Part shown: one piece after another, positions 8,042-19,177 of the stretch | Layout of the letters: each line of letters opens with the position of its first letter | Position numbering within the stretch: the first letter of the stretch is position 1 | Origin: Mesorhizobium huakuii | GTDB lineage: Bacteria > Pseudomonadota > Alphaproteobacteria > Rhizobiales > Rhizobiaceae | Length of the DNA stretch: 64,000 nt | Direction: 5' to 3' | NCBI RefSeq assembly: GCF_030160235.1 | Contig: NZ_BSNY01000034.1 | Coordinates: 214,748 to 278,747 of the forward strand | The notes under the pieces: generated by a model | The model's input: the letters and a program-made list of their open reading frames with translations, nothing else | Told to the model about the DNA's origin: nothing | Database searches by the model: none | Program-made: the position numbers and the translations under genes

Positions 8042-10491
8042 CCTTGCCCAGCCAGGCCGCCATCGTCGTCATCGGTGGCGGCATCATCGGCTGCTCGACG
8101 GCCTATCATCTGGCGCGCGACCACAAGGCCGACGTCGTGCTGCTCGAACAGGGCAAGCTGACCTCGGGCTCGACCTGGCACGCTGCCGGCCTGGTCGGGC
8201 AATTGCGCTCGTCTGCCTCGATCACCCGGGTGCTCAAATACTCGGTCGACCTCTACAAGGGGCTGGAGGCCGAAACCGGCCTTGCCACCGGCTGGAAAAT
8301 GACCGGCTGCCTGCGGCTCGCCACCAATGCCGACCGCTGGACCGAGTACAAAAGGCTGGCGACCACGGCGAAGAGTTTTGGCATGGACATGCATCTTTTG
8401 TCCCCGGCCGAGGTCAAGGCGATGTGGCCGCTGATGGAAACCGGCGACCTTGTCGGCGCCTCCTGGCTGCCGACCGACGGCCAGGCCAGCCCCTCCGACA
8501 TCACGCAGTCGCTGGCCAAGGGGGCGCGCATGCATGGCGCCAAGCTTTATGAGAATGTCCGCGTCACCGGCTTCGAGATGAGGAATGGCCGCGTCACGGC
8601 GGTGAAGACCGATCAAGGCGACATCGCCTGCGACAAGGTGGTGAACTGCGCGGGGCAATGGGCGCGGCAGGTCGGCGCCATGGCCGGCATCAACGTGCCG
8701 CTGCAGCCGGTGAAGCACCAGTACATCATGACCGAGAAGATCGACGGTCTGGCGACCGACGCGCCGACGTTGCGAGACCCTGACCGGCGCACCTATTTCA
8801 AAGAAGAAGTCGGCGGGCTGGTGATGGGCGGCTATGAGCCGAACCCGCAGGCCTGGGCGACCGATCTCCCTGGCGGCGACGTGCCCAATGATTGGGAATT
8901 CCGCCTGTTCGACGACGACTACGACCATTTCGAGCAGCATATGACGCAGGCGATCGCGCGGGTGCCGGCGCTGGAAACCGTCGGCGTCAAGCAGATGATC
9001 AACGGGCCGGAAAGCTTCACGCCGGACGGCAATTTCATCCTCGGCACGGCGCCGGAATGCGCCAACATGTTCGTCGGCGCCGGCTTCAACGCCTTCGGCA
9101 TCGCATCTGGTGGCGGCGCCGGCTGGGTGCTGGCGCAATGGGTGGTCGACGGCGAGGCGCCGCTCGACCTCTGGGTGGTCGACATCAGACGCTTTTCCAA
9201 CCTGCACCGCGACCGACAGTGGGTGCGCGAGCGCACGCTGGAGGCCTACGGCAAGCATTACACGATCGGCTTCCCGCATGAGGAGTATGCCAGCGGCCGG
9301 CCGCGCATCGTCTCGCCGCTTTACGACAGGCTGAAGCAGCAGCGTGCCGTGTTCGGCTCGAAGCTCGGCTGGGAGCGGCCGAACTGGTTCGCGCCGGAAG
9401 GCGTCGAGCCGCAGGACATTTATTCCATGGGCCGGCAGAACTGGTTTTCGGCGGTCGGCGACGAGCACCAGCATGTGCGCGAGAAGGTCGGCATCTTCGA
9501 CCAGTCGTCCTTCGCCAAATACGAATTGAGCGGGCCTGACGCCGCCAAGGCATTGGACTGGATCTGTGCCAACGACGTCAGCAAGCCGGTCGGAAGACTG
9601 ACCTACACCCAGCTTCTCAACACGCGCGGCGGCATCGAGGCCGACCTGACCGTGGCACGGCTGGCCGAGGAAAAATTCTACATCGTCACCGGCACCGGCT
9701 TCCGCACGCATGATGCCTCCTGGATCAGCGACCATATCGGCCAGGGCCTCGATGCGGAGTTGAACGATGTCACCGAGGATTTCGGCACGCTGTCGCTGAT
9801 GGGTCCCCGGGCGCGCGACGTGCTCTCCGCGGTGACCGATGTCGATGTGTCGAATGCTTCGTTCCCGTTCGGCCATGTGCGCGAGATCGCCATCGCCGGC
9901 CACGCGATTCGGGCGCTGCGCGTTACCTATGTCGGCGAACTCGGCTGGGAATTGCACGTGCCGATCGCGGCGACCGGCGAAGTCTTCGACGCGCTGATGG
10001 CGGCCGGCAAGGCGCACGGCATCCGCCCGGTCGGCTACAGGGCGCTGGAATCGCTGCGGCTGGAAAAGGGCTACCGCGCCTGGGGTTCCGACATAACGCC
10101 CAACGACACGCCGCAGGAAGCCGGGCTCGGCTGGGCGGTCAAGCTCAGAAAGAACACCGATTTCGTCGGGCGGCGCGCGCTGGAGACGGCTGGCGGCGCG
10201 CCTCTGAAGAAACGCTTTGCCGGCTTCACGGTCGACAGTCCCGAAATTGTGCTGCTCGGCCGCGAGACCATCCTGCGCAATGGCGAGCCGGTCGGCTATC
10301 TGACCAGCGGCGGCTATGGCTACACGCTGGGCAAGAACATCGGCTACGGCTATGTGCGCAACGCCGAGGGGGTGAGCGATGATTTCCTCGCCGCGGGCGA
10401 CTATGAGCTGGTTGTCGCGATGGAGCGGACGCCGGCCAGAATCCATCTCGAGCCGATGTACGATCCGACAGCGGAGAAGGTAAAGGCCTAG
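8038..10491 (+). CDS. FAD-dependent oxidoreductase with GcvT domain (dimethylglycine/sarcosine dehydrogenase-like)
   Basis: An 817-residue two-domain protein. The N-terminal DAO-type FAD domain has the dinucleotide motif VVIGGGIIGCSTAYHLA (about 10-26) and the HAAGLVGQLRSS region, where the histidine covalently holds FAD in dimethylglycine dehydrogenase. From about residue 430 an aminomethyltransferase (GcvT) domain follows, with FDQSSFAKYELSGPDA, RGGIEADLTVARL and YVGELGWELHVP; this domain takes the released one-carbon unit to tetrahydrofolate. Length matches the dimethylglycine dehydrogenase family. The reaction is probably oxidative N-demethylation of a small methylated amine, but the exact substrate cannot be read from sequence. 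It is coupled to the upstream kinase-like gene. Confidence 0.87.
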   Translation: MTLPSQAAIVVIGGGIIGCSTAYHLARDHKADVVLLEQGKLTSGSTWHAAGLVGQLRSSASITRVLKYSVDLYKGLEAETGLATGWKMTGCLRLATNADRWTEYKRLATTAKSFGMDMHLLSPAEVKAMWPLMETGDLVGASWLPTDGQASPSDITQSLAKGARMHGAKLYENVRVTGFEMRNGRVTAVKTDQGDIACDKVVNCAGQWARQVGAMAGINVPLQPVKHQYIMTEKIDGLATDAPTLRDPDRRTYFKEEVGGLVMGGYEPNPQAWATDLPGGDVPNDWEFRLFDDDYDHFEQHMTQAIARVPALETVGVKQMINGPESFTPDGNFILGTAPECANMFVGAGFNAFGIASGGGAGWVLAQWVVDGEAPLDLWVVDIRRFSNLHRDRQWVRERTLEAYGKHYTIGFPHEEYASGRPRIVSPLYDRLKQQRAVFGSKLGWERPNWFAPEGVEPQDIYSMGRQNWFSAVGDEHQHVREKVGIFDQSSFAKYELSGPDAAKALDWICANDVSKPVGRLTYTQLLNTRGGIEADLTVARLAEEKFYIVTGTGFRTHDASWISDHIGQGLDAELNDVTEDFGTLSLMGPRARDVLSAVTDVDVSNASFPFGHVREIAIAGHAIRALRVTYVGELGWELHVPIAATGEVFDALMAAGKAHGIRPVGYRALESLRLEKGYRAWGSDITPNDTPQEAGLGWAVKLRKNTDFVGRRALETAGGAPLKKRFAGFTVDSPEIVLLGRETILRNGEPVGYLTSGGYGYTLGKNIGYGYVRNAEGVSDDFLAAGDYELVVAMERTPARIHLEPMYDPTAEKVKA

Positions 10492-11124
10492 CTAGTTCAC
10501 CCGCAGGACGAGGCCACGGCTGGGCACGGTGTCGGCCTCGCCCGGCATCGAGACGTAAGGGCGCGTTTCCTCGACGCGGGTAACGACGTCTTGTGCTTCG
10601 AGTTCGGCGATGCGTGCGGCAAAACCCTGGTCCCACAGCGTGTTCTTCACCGTCAGCACGATCACCCCGCCCGGCCGGCAGATGCGGATCAGCTCGTCCA
10701 GCCCTTCGACGCCGACATGGCCTGAGGTGAAGACGCCGGCCGAGACGATCCCGGCATAGGCATCGTCGGCAAAAGGCAGCGCGCCGCCGAGCGCGAGGCA
10801 GTGCAGTGCGGAATAGACACCCTTGCGGGCGGCCTGGTCCAGCATGCCTTGCGAGATGTCCAGCGCCTCGACTTGCGGATAGCCTGATATATCGAGCCAT
10901 TCGCCAATGAGCCCGGTGCCCGCGCCGGCATCGAGCAACGGCGCCGCGCCCCGCGGCAGATGGCGGGCGATCAGAGCAAGGCAGATTGTCGGATGACGAT
11001 AACCGGCGGCCGACATGTCGGCGTCATAGGTCTGCGACCAGCGGTCATAGAGTGCGGCCACCTCCTCCGGGCGCTTGGCTGCGTAGGCCGCGCTGAGCGC
11101 GTCCAAATGTTTACCGTCCGTCAT
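10492..11124 (-). CDS. Class I SAM-dependent methyltransferase
   Basis: A 210-residue methyltransferase. Motif I is LLDAGAGTGLIGEWL, followed by the acidic end of strand 2 in EALDISQGMLDQA, motif II in AYAGIVSAGVFTSGHV, and the post-motif LIRICRPGGVIVLTVKN. It belongs to the broad Methyltransf_11/25 group, which methylates small molecules; no substrate-specific motif is visible. The ATG at 11124 (MTDGKHLD) was chosen because the open frame continues upstream with basic low-complexity sequence. It points against its neighbours: its stop abuts the stop of the flavoprotein gene, and it diverges from the second phosphotransferase gene. Confidence 0.82.
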   Translation of the reverse strand: MTDGKHLDALSAAYAAKRPEEVAALYDRWSQTYDADMSAAGYRHPTICLALIARHLPRGAAPLLDAGAGTGLIGEWLDISGYPQVEALDISQGMLDQAARKGVYSALHCLALGGALPFADDAYAGIVSAGVFTSGHVGVEGLDELIRICRPGGVIVLTVKNTLWDQGFAARIAELEAQDVVTRVEETRPYVSMPGEADTVPSRGLVLRVN

Positions 11125-11225
11125 CGCTGCTGTGTCACCTGCTCGAGTTGCCTTCGATCCGATGATAGCCAAACGGCGAAAATTGTGGAACCGTTGCGGT
11201 GAGAAATAACGGCGGGGGCGCGGGC

Positions 11226-12128
11226 ATGGCGACAGACGAGGCGCGGGCAAAACTGGCCGCCATTCCCATGCTGGCCGGCTATACCGGACCGCTGGAGCGG
11301 CTCGGCGGCCTTACCAATCTCGTCTTCAGAGCCGGCGATCTCTGCCTGCGCATCCCAGGCAAAGGCACCGAGGAATATATCAACCGCGCCAACGAAGCGA
11401 TGGCCGCGCGCGAGGCTGCTAAAGCCGGCGTCAGCCCCGAAGTGCTGCATGCCGACGCCGATACCGGCGTGATGGTGACGCGCTTCATCGCCGGCGCTGT
11501 GACGATGTCGCCGGAGAAATTCAGGGAGAGGCCGGGCAGTCCGGCCCGGGCCGGCGAAGCCTTCCGCAAGCTGCACGCGTCCGGTGCGGTGTTCCCCTTC
11601 CGCTTCGAGCTGTTTTCGATGATCGACGACTATCTCAAGGTGCTGTCGACCAAGAACGTCGCCCTGCCTGCCGGCTATCACGACGTGGTGCGCGAGGCCG
11701 GCAGCGTGCGCTCGGCCCTGGCCGCCCATCCGCTCCCCCTCGTCGCCTGCCATTGCGATCCGCTGTGCGAGAATTTCCTCGATACAGGCGAGCGGATGTG
11801 GATCGTCGACTGGGAATATTCGGGGATGAACGACCCGCTCTGGGATCTCGGCGACCTCAGCGTGGAAGGCAGGTTCGATGCGGGCCAGGACGAAGAGCTG
11901 ATGCGCGCCTATTTCGGCGGCGAGGCGCGGCCGGCGGAGCGCGGCCGCATCGTCATCTACAAGGCCATGTGCGATCTGCTCTGGACGCTGTGGGGCCTGA
12001 TCCAGCTTGCCAACGAAAATCCCGTCGACGATTTCCGCGCCTATGCCGACGGCCGCTTCAGCCGCTGCAAGGCGTTGATGGAAACGCCGGAGTTCTCACG
12101 ACACCTGGCGGCTGTGCGTATAGGTTAA
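11226..12128 (+). CDS. Second choline/ethanolamine kinase-like phosphotransferase
   Basis: A 300-residue paralogue of the kinase-like protein at 7154-8041. It has the same layout: GGLTNLVFRAGDLCLRIPG nucleotide-binding segment, MVTRFIAGA hinge, catalytic loop LVACHCDPLCENFLDTG and metal-binding MWIVDWEYSGMNDPLWDL. In the catalytic loop the motif is HCDPLCENFL rather than HNDLLPANIL, but the aspartate and asparagine are kept. I chose ATG 11226; a GTG at 11199 in frame would add nine residues. Two kinase-like paralogues around one demethylase-like enzyme suggest related substrates or successive steps of a pathway (inference). Confidence 0.83.
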   Translation: MATDEARAKLAAIPMLAGYTGPLERLGGLTNLVFRAGDLCLRIPGKGTEEYINRANEAMAAREAAKAGVSPEVLHADADTGVMVTRFIAGAVTMSPEKFRERPGSPARAGEAFRKLHASGAVFPFRFELFSMIDDYLKVLSTKNVALPAGYHDVVREAGSVRSALAAHPLPLVACHCDPLCENFLDTGERMWIVDWEYSGMNDPLWDLGDLSVEGRFDAGQDEELMRAYFGGEARPAERGRIVIYKAMCDLLWTLWGLIQLANENPVDDFRAYADGRFSRCKALMETPEFSRHLAAVRIG

Positions 12129-12138
12129 GGGCTCCAGT

Positions 12139-12612
12139 CTACCTGAAAACCCTCTCAATTTCAGTCAACGTCACCGTATCGTCAGATTTTTTGCAATACC
12201 AAATGATCAGCGCGATGGTGCCGATGGGGAACAACCCCGCAAGCAGTTGATGCCAGCCGCTTCTGTTGATGTCATGCAGCCGGCGAGCGGTCATGGCAAG
12301 CGTCGGCAGAAGGATGGCGAGGTTCCAAATCGACGAGATGATTTCATTCTTCACAATGGCATCGACGATGAAAAGAATGACGCCGACTATGAAAATGAAG
12401 AGGTAGGAATACCAGAACTCCGAGCGGCTGGCCCTGCCGGAAAAATTCACATAATTTCGAAAGAAGCTTGAAACGGCTTCACCGAAATTCATCGGATGCG
12501 GCATTTCTCCGAACCGATTCGCACCGGCTGGCGCTGCTCTTAGAACAAACACCAGCGGCAAGCCGATCAGGATCAAAACGATCAGCCAATGCCATATGGA
12601 AAAACTACCCAT
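12139..12612 (-). CDS. DUF805 membrane protein
   Basis: A 157-residue protein with four hydrophobic segments. The conserved DUF805 features are visible: FFRNYVNFSGRASRSEFWYSYLF, then a pair of membrane helices, then LAMTARRLHDINRSGWHQLL and a final helix. An extra N-terminal membrane segment (SIWHWLIVLILIGLPLVFVL) precedes the domain. Two adjacent ATGs are possible (12615 and 12612); GAGGGG lies at optimal distance from the second. The function of DUF805 proteins is not established. The gene stands alone between convergent and co-oriented neighbours. Confidence 0.85.
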   Translation of the reverse strand: MGSFSIWHWLIVLILIGLPLVFVLRAAPAGANRFGEMPHPMNFGEAVSSFFRNYVNFSGRASRSEFWYSYLFIFIVGVILFIVDAIVKNEIISSIWNLAILLPTLAMTARRLHDINRSGWHQLLAGLFPIGTIALIIWYCKKSDDTVTLTEIERVFR

Positions 12613-12840
12613 CATCACCCCTCTGTCGCAGTTTTCTTGAGACGTTGATCTTGCCTCTCCCGGGCAAGAATCAATCCCGTATTGCTCTGGAAAGGGCAAC
12701 GTACACCGCACAATATCGATGTAAATATCGGATCTTCTGACTGGAACCTTCAAAAATTCTGGATGATAGCCTTCGGTCACTAGACGTTGAGCTTCGAAAA
12801 GCCGTGTGTGACGTGCTGGATGCTTTGTTTGTCCGTGCTT

Positions 12841-12880
12841 GCGGACGGAAAGCCGCCTCACACTTCCTGGAACCGCTTTA
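12841..12880 (+). repeat. Partial copy of the palindromic intergenic repeat (family A)
   Basis: The sequence at 12841-12880 (GGACGGAAAGCCGC, CACACTTCCTGGAACCGC) matches the right half of the longer repeat at 29770-29872. Its final bases form the stop codon of the adjacent EamA gene (TTA on plus at 12878-12880). Confidence 0.6.
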
Positions 12881-13801
12881 ATTCACGCCCTTCGGCACGT
12901 TTTCGGGCGGCACAGTGGTGTCGACCACCTTCTGGCGATGGAAAATGAACAGGCCCGCCAGCACGACGATGCCGGAGCCTATCAGGATGCGCGGACCGGG
13001 GACGTCTCCGAAGAACACCAGGCCGAACACCACGGCCCACAGGAGGAGCGTGTAGTGCAGCGGCGCCAGGGTCGAGGCCGGCGCCAGCTTGAGTGCCCGC
13101 GTGATCATCAGATGGGCGCTGCAGGAAACGATGCCGAGCAGCAGCATGGCGCCAAAATCGAGCGCCGAGGGGGTTTGCCAGGCGCCGATGGTCAGCACTC
13201 CGCCGACCAGCAGCGTGCCGATCGTCTGCCATGTCACCAGATTCGTGTCGCTGGTGCCGCGCAGCCGCCGGTTGAGGATGATGGCGAAGGCAAAGGCGAT
13301 GCTGCCGGCAAGCGCGAAGCTCGACGACAGCGAGAACGCGGCAGACGAAGGCTTCAGCATGATCACCACGCCGCAGAAGCCGAGCAGGATCGCCACCCAG
13401 CGGCGCCAGCCGACCTTTTCGCCGAGCAGCAGGTGCGAAAGCGCCGCGACATAGATTGGCCCCGCCATGTAGAAACTCATGACGTCGGCAAGAGGCAGAT
13501 AGACGACCGCCGCATAGAAGAGCGCGGTGTCGAGCGTGGTCATGACGACACGCAAGATCTGCAGTTCAGGGCGCTCCATGCGAAACAGCCTGGCGGTGCC
13601 CTGATGCGCGATCATCGGTCCGAGAACGAAGAAGGCGCCGATGGAGCGGATCAGCACCACCTGGCCGACGGAGAAGCTGGCGACCAGCCACTTGCCCATC
13701 GCATCGTTCAGCGCAAACAGGAAGTCGCCGGCCAGCATCAGCAGAATGCCGGCCAGAAGCACGTTCCTGATCGTGGAATTCTGCGCAACGGGTTGCGTCA
13801 T
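12878..13801 (-). CDS. EamA/DMT family transporter
   Basis: A 307-residue drug/metabolite transporter with ten predicted membrane helices in two repeated EamA halves. Typical segments are VLLAGILLMLAGDFLFALND at the N-terminus and MSFYMAGPIYVAALSHLLLGEKVGWRRW at the end of the first half, with the second half closing in LLLWAVVFGLVFFGDVP. The ATG at 13801 (MTQPVAQNST) was preferred because the longer open frame upstream has no transporter character. Its stop codon lies inside a partial intergenic repeat. It is co-oriented with and 107 bp downstream of the cytosine-deaminase-like gene, so it may carry that enzyme's product or substrate (inference). Confidence 0.85.
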   Translation of the reverse strand: MTQPVAQNSTIRNVLLAGILLMLAGDFLFALNDAMGKWLVASFSVGQVVLIRSIGAFFVLGPMIAHQGTARLFRMERPELQILRVVMTTLDTALFYAAVVYLPLADVMSFYMAGPIYVAALSHLLLGEKVGWRRWVAILLGFCGVVIMLKPSSAAFSLSSSFALAGSIAFAFAIILNRRLRGTSDTNLVTWQTIGTLLVGGVLTIGAWQTPSALDFGAMLLLGIVSCSAHLMITRALKLAPASTLAPLHYTLLLWAVVFGLVFFGDVPGPRILIGSGIVVLAGLFIFHRQKVVDTTVPPENVPKGVN

Positions 13802-13908
13802 GCCGATCCCGATTCCTCCCTCGCTTAAGTCGCGTCGTAGACGGAAGCAGCGGCTTTGACGAGAAGAATCCGGCAAATCGCGAGACCAGGACCGGGAATC
13901 GGCTGGGC

Positions 13909-15189
13909 CTAGGTGGCTTTGTGCCTGCGGTTGACCAGTGGCGGCCTGCCCGGGATGGAAAGCCTTGTATCCTGCCGCGTCCGTTCCGCCACCACCTTGC
14001 CCCTGGCGATGACGCAGATGCGCTCGGCGCGCAGGCGCAGGGCCTCGATCGGGTTGCCGGCGTCGAGGATGACGAGGCTGGCGCGCTTGCCGACGGCGAG
14101 GCCGAGATGGTCGAGCCCCATGATGGCGGCGTTGACATTTGTGACCATGTCGAAGCAGCGCGCCATGTCGGCCGGGCTCGACATCTGGGCAACGTGCAGG
14201 CCCATGAACGCGACGTCGAGCATGTCGGCGGTGCCCAGCGAATACCAGGGATCGAGCACGCAATCCTGGCCCCAGCCGACACGGATGCCGAGCGCCTGCA
14301 TCTCCTTGACCCGGGTCAGGCCGCGGCGCTTCGGGAATGTGTCGTGGCGGCCCTGAAGCATGATGTTGATCAGCGGGTTGGGAATAGCCGAAACGCCGGC
14401 CTCAGCGATCAGCGGCAGCAGCTTCGAGACATAGTAATTGTCCATCGAATGCATCGAGGTGAGGTGCGAGCCGGCCACCTTGCCCTGCAGGCCGAGGCGC
14501 TGCGTCTCGTAGGCCAATTGCTCGATGTGGCGCGACAGCGGGTCGTCGGTCTCGTCGCAATGCAGGTCGACCATCAGCCCACGTTTGGCCGCGATCTCGC
14601 ACAATTCTGTCACCGAGCGCGTGCCGTCGGCCATGCTGCGCTCGAAATGCGGAATGCCGCCGACGATGTCGACGCCCATGTCCAGCGCACGGATGGTGTT
14701 CTCACGCGCCTTCGGCGAGCGGTAGAAACCGTCCTGAGGAAAGGCCACGAGTTGCAGGTCGATATAGGGCGCGATCGTCTTCTTGACGTCGAGCAGGGCC
14801 TCGACCGCCAGCAGCCTGTCGTCGCAGACGTCGACATGGGTGCGGATGGCGAGCAGGCCCATCGACACGGCCCAGTCGCAATAGGCCAGCGCCCGGTCGC
14901 GCACCGCCTCTTGCGTCAAAAGCGGCTTCAGCTCACCCCATAGCGCAATGCCTTCCAGCAGCGTGCCCGAGGCGTTGATGCGCGGAATGCCATAGGACAG
15001 CGTGGCATCCATATGGAAGTGCGGATCGACAAAGGGTGGCGAGACCAGGTTCCCGCTGGCATTGACCTCAGTCCGGGCGGAACCCTGCAATTTGGGCTCG
15101 ATCGCCGCGATCGTCTCGCCGCTGATGCCGATATCGGCAATCCTGCCATCCGGCAGCGTGCCGCCACGAACGATAAGGTCGAAATCCAT
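13909..15189 (-). CDS. Cytosine deaminase-like amidohydrolase
   Basis: A 426-residue zinc or iron amidohydrolase, almost the length of E. coli CodA (427). Metal-binding HxH lies in VDPHFHMDATLSYG, the further histidine and glutamate in LHCDETDD, another histidine in SHLTSMHSM, and the last metal ligand in GWGQDCVLDPWYSLGTADML. The last segment aligns with the CodA motif around GHDDVFDPWYPLG, though C replaces D after GQD. It would deaminate cytosine or a related ring compound. The closest alternative is another member of the CodA-like group acting on creatinine or isocytosine. It lies upstream of the EamA permease on the same strand. Confidence 0.8.
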   Translation of the reverse strand: MDFDLIVRGGTLPDGRIADIGISGETIAAIEPKLQGSARTEVNASGNLVSPPFVDPHFHMDATLSYGIPRINASGTLLEGIALWGELKPLLTQEAVRDRALAYCDWAVSMGLLAIRTHVDVCDDRLLAVEALLDVKKTIAPYIDLQLVAFPQDGFYRSPKARENTIRALDMGVDIVGGIPHFERSMADGTRSVTELCEIAAKRGLMVDLHCDETDDPLSRHIEQLAYETQRLGLQGKVAGSHLTSMHSMDNYYVSKLLPLIAEAGVSAIPNPLINIMLQGRHDTFPKRRGLTRVKEMQALGIRVGWGQDCVLDPWYSLGTADMLDVAFMGLHVAQMSSPADMARCFDMVTNVNAAIMGLDHLGLAVGKRASLVILDAGNPIEALRLRAERICVIARGKVVAERTRQDTRLSIPGRPPLVNRRHKAT

Positions 15190-15242
15190 CTGTCGTCATC
15201 TCGCCTGAAGAATCACTTTGCCATCGTGTCCCAAAAGACAGC

Positions 15243-17096
<1,854 letters not shown>

Positions 17097-17104
17097 CACA
17101 CTCT

Positions 17105-17130
17105 TTCCTTCTCCCCTGTGGGAGAAGGAA
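17105..17130. terminator. Hairpin between convergent ABC exporter and ilvD genes
   Basis: A perfect 11-bp inverted repeat: TTCCTTCTCCC at 17105-17115, loop CTGT, GGGAGAAGGAA at 17120-17130. It lies between two convergent stop codons and could serve both. No long T-tract follows on either strand, so it may act by hairpin alone or with Rho. Confidence 0.6.
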
Positions 17131-17137
17131 GAAACCT

Positions 17138-18982
17138 TCACTCCGGCACGTGCCTCACAGCCCCCTTGTCGGCGCTGGTGGCGAAGGCGGCGTAGGCGCG
17201 CAGCGCGGTCGTCACCTTGCGCTTGCGCTTTTCCTCCGGCTTCCAGGCCAGGGCGCCCTTGGCTTCCATCGCCGCGCGGCGTGCTTCAAGCTCAGCATCG
17301 CTGACAGCGAGGCGGATGGTGCGGTTGGGGATATCGATCTCGATCGTGTCGCCTTCCTGCACCAACCCGATCGTGCCGCCTTCGGCGGCTTCCGGCGACG
17401 CATGACCGATCGACAGGCCTGACGTGCCGCCCGAGAAGCGGCCGTCGGTGACCAGTGCGCAGGCCTTGCCGAGGCCCTTCGACTTCAGATAGCTGGTCGG
17501 GTAGAGCATTTCCTGCATGCCGGGGCCGCCGCGCGGGCCTTCATAGCGGATGACGACGACATCACCGGCCTTGATCTCGTTGGAGAGGATTGCCTTGACC
17601 GAAGCGTCCTGGCTTTCGAACACCCGCGCCGGGCCGGTGAATTTCAGGATCGATTCATCGACGCCGGCCGTCTTTACGATGCAACCGTCGAGCGCCAGAT
17701 TGCCTTTCAGCACGGCAAGGCCGCCATCCCTGGAAAACGGCGTTTCCGCCGAACGGATGACACCTTTTTCACGATCGAGGTCGAGCTCGTCCCATCGGCG
17801 GTCCTGGCTGAAGGCGACCTGCGTCGGCACGCCGCCGGGCGCGGCAAGGAAGAAGTCGCGGACATTCTGGCTCGAAGTGCGGGAAATATCCCAGTGGTCG
17901 AGCGCCTCGCCGAGGCTTGATGTGTGCACAGTCGGCAGGTCGCGGTTGATCAGCCCGGCATTGTCGAGCTGGCCGAGGATGGCCATGATGCCGCCGGCGC
18001 GATGGACGTCTTCCATGTGGACGTCGGACTTGGCCGGCGCCACCTTGCAGAGCACCGGAACCCGCCGCGACAGCCGGTCGATATCCTCCATGGTGAAGTC
18101 AACCTCGCCCTCATGGGCGGCGGCCAGGATGTGCAGCACGGTGTTGGTCGAGCCACCCATGGCGATGTCGAGCGTCATGGCGTTTTCGAAAGCGCCTTTC
18201 GAAGCGATGCTGCGCGGCAGCGCCGTCTCGTCATCCTGCTCGTAATAGCGCTGGGCAAGGTCGACGACGAGATGGCCGGCCTCGACGAACAGCCGCTTGC
18301 GGTCGGCATGCGTGGCCAGCGTCGAGCCGTTGCCCGGCAGCGACAGGCCGAGCGCCTCGGTCAGGCAGTTCATCGAATTGGCGGTGAACATGCCCGAGCA
18401 GGAGCCGCAGGTCGGGCAGGCGGAGCGCTCGATGACCTTGACGTCCTCGTCGGAGATCTTGTCATCGGCCGCCGCGACCATGGCGTCAACCAGGTCGAGC
18501 GCCTGCGTCTTGCCTGCCAGCACCACCTTGCCGGCCTCCATCGGCCCGCCGGAAACGAAGACAGTCGGGATGTTGAGGCGCAGCGAGGCCATCAGCATGC
18601 CGGGGGTGATCTTGTCGCAATTGGAGATGCAGACCATGGCGTCGGCGCAGTGCGCGTTGACCATGTATTCGACGGAATCGGCGATCAGTTCGCGCGACGG
18701 CAGCGAATAGAGCATGCCGTCATGGCCCATCGCGATGCCGTCATCGACGGCGATGGTGTTGAATTCCTTGGCGACGCCGCCGGCCTTCTCGATCTCGCGC
18801 GCCACCAGCTGGCCGAGGTCCTTCAGATGGACATGGCCCGGCACGAACTGGGTGAAGGAATTGACCACGGCGATGATCGGCTTGCCGAAATCGGAATCCT
18901 TCATGCCGGTGGCGCGCCACAGGCCGCGGGCGCCGGCCATGTTGCGGCCATGGGTGGTGGTGCGGGAGCGATAGGCAGGCAT
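17138..18982 (-). CDS. ilvD: Dihydroxy-acid dehydratase
   Basis: A 614-residue enzyme that dehydrates 2,3-dihydroxy-isovalerate and its methylvalerate homologue to the 2-keto acids in valine and isoleucine biosynthesis, using an Fe-S cluster. It begins [20 protein letters not shown], the normal IlvD start. The cluster cysteines are in [12 protein letters not shown] and [17 protein letters not shown], and the C-terminal [20 protein letters not shown] is diagnostic. Length fits the family. The frame is open further upstream to 19144, but the ATG at 18982 is the family start and lies just after an AAGGAAAAAAC-like ribosome-binding region. It appears monocistronic, convergent with the ABC exporter gene. 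Confidence 0.97.
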   Translation of the reverse strand: MPAYRSRTTTHGRNMAGARGLWRATGMKDSDFGKPIIAVVNSFTQFVPGHVHLKDLGQLVAREIEKAGGVAKEFNTIAVDDGIAMGHDGMLYSLPSRELIADSVEYMVNAHCADAMVCISNCDKITPGMLMASLRLNIPTVFVSGGPMEAGKVVLAGKTQALDLVDAMVAAADDKISDEDVKVIERSACPTCGSCSGMFTANSMNCLTEALGLSLPGNGSTLATHADRKRLFVEAGHLVVDLAQRYYEQDDETALPRSIASKGAFENAMTLDIAMGGSTNTVLHILAAAHEGEVDFTMEDIDRLSRRVPVLCKVAPAKSDVHMEDVHRAGGIMAILGQLDNAGLINRDLPTVHTSSLGEALDHWDISRTSSQNVRDFFLAAPGGVPTQVAFSQDRRWDELDLDREKGVIRSAETPFSRDGGLAVLKGNLALDGCIVKTAGVDESILKFTGPARVFESQDASVKAILSNEIKAGDVVVIRYEGPRGGPGMQEMLYPTSYLKSKGLGKACALVTDGRFSGGTSGLSIGHASPEAAEGGTIGLVQEGDTIEIDIPNRTIRLAVSDAELEARRAAMEAKGALAWKPEEKRKRKVTTALRAYAAFATSADKGAVRHVPE

Positions 18983-19133
18983 GTTTTTTCCTTGGTGGCT
19001 GGCCTCGGCCCAGGAATGGCGCGGCGGAGCTGAATTCGGATCGGTGGCTTTATAGACGCGCAAGTATGGTCTGGCCAGATTTTTGCAATGCGCCACGAAA
19101 TCCGGATGGACGTTGACGAGCGGCATTCGCTTG

Positions 19134-19155
19134 TATATAGCCAATCAGGTATATA
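19134..19155 (+). promoter_or_regulatory. Putative ArsR-type operator in the promoter of the ArsR/SRPBCC/VOC operon
   Basis: An imperfect dyad of 22 bp has TATATA arms at 19134-19139 and 19150-19155 (8 of 11 pairs match), and includes the perfect decamer GGTATATACC at 19148-19157. A -35-like TTGACG lies at 19113-19118, 17 bp before TATAGC at 19136-19141, so the dyad would overlap the -10 element. Placement just upstream of the regulator gene suggests autorepression. Confidence 0.5.
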
Positions 19156-19177
19156 CCCTTTTGGCTATGGACATTCG

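Noticed and set aside
8008-10446. An 812-codon open frame on the minus strand
   Set aside because: Antisense to the dimethylglycine dehydrogenase-like gene, whose domains and motifs are clear on the plus strand.
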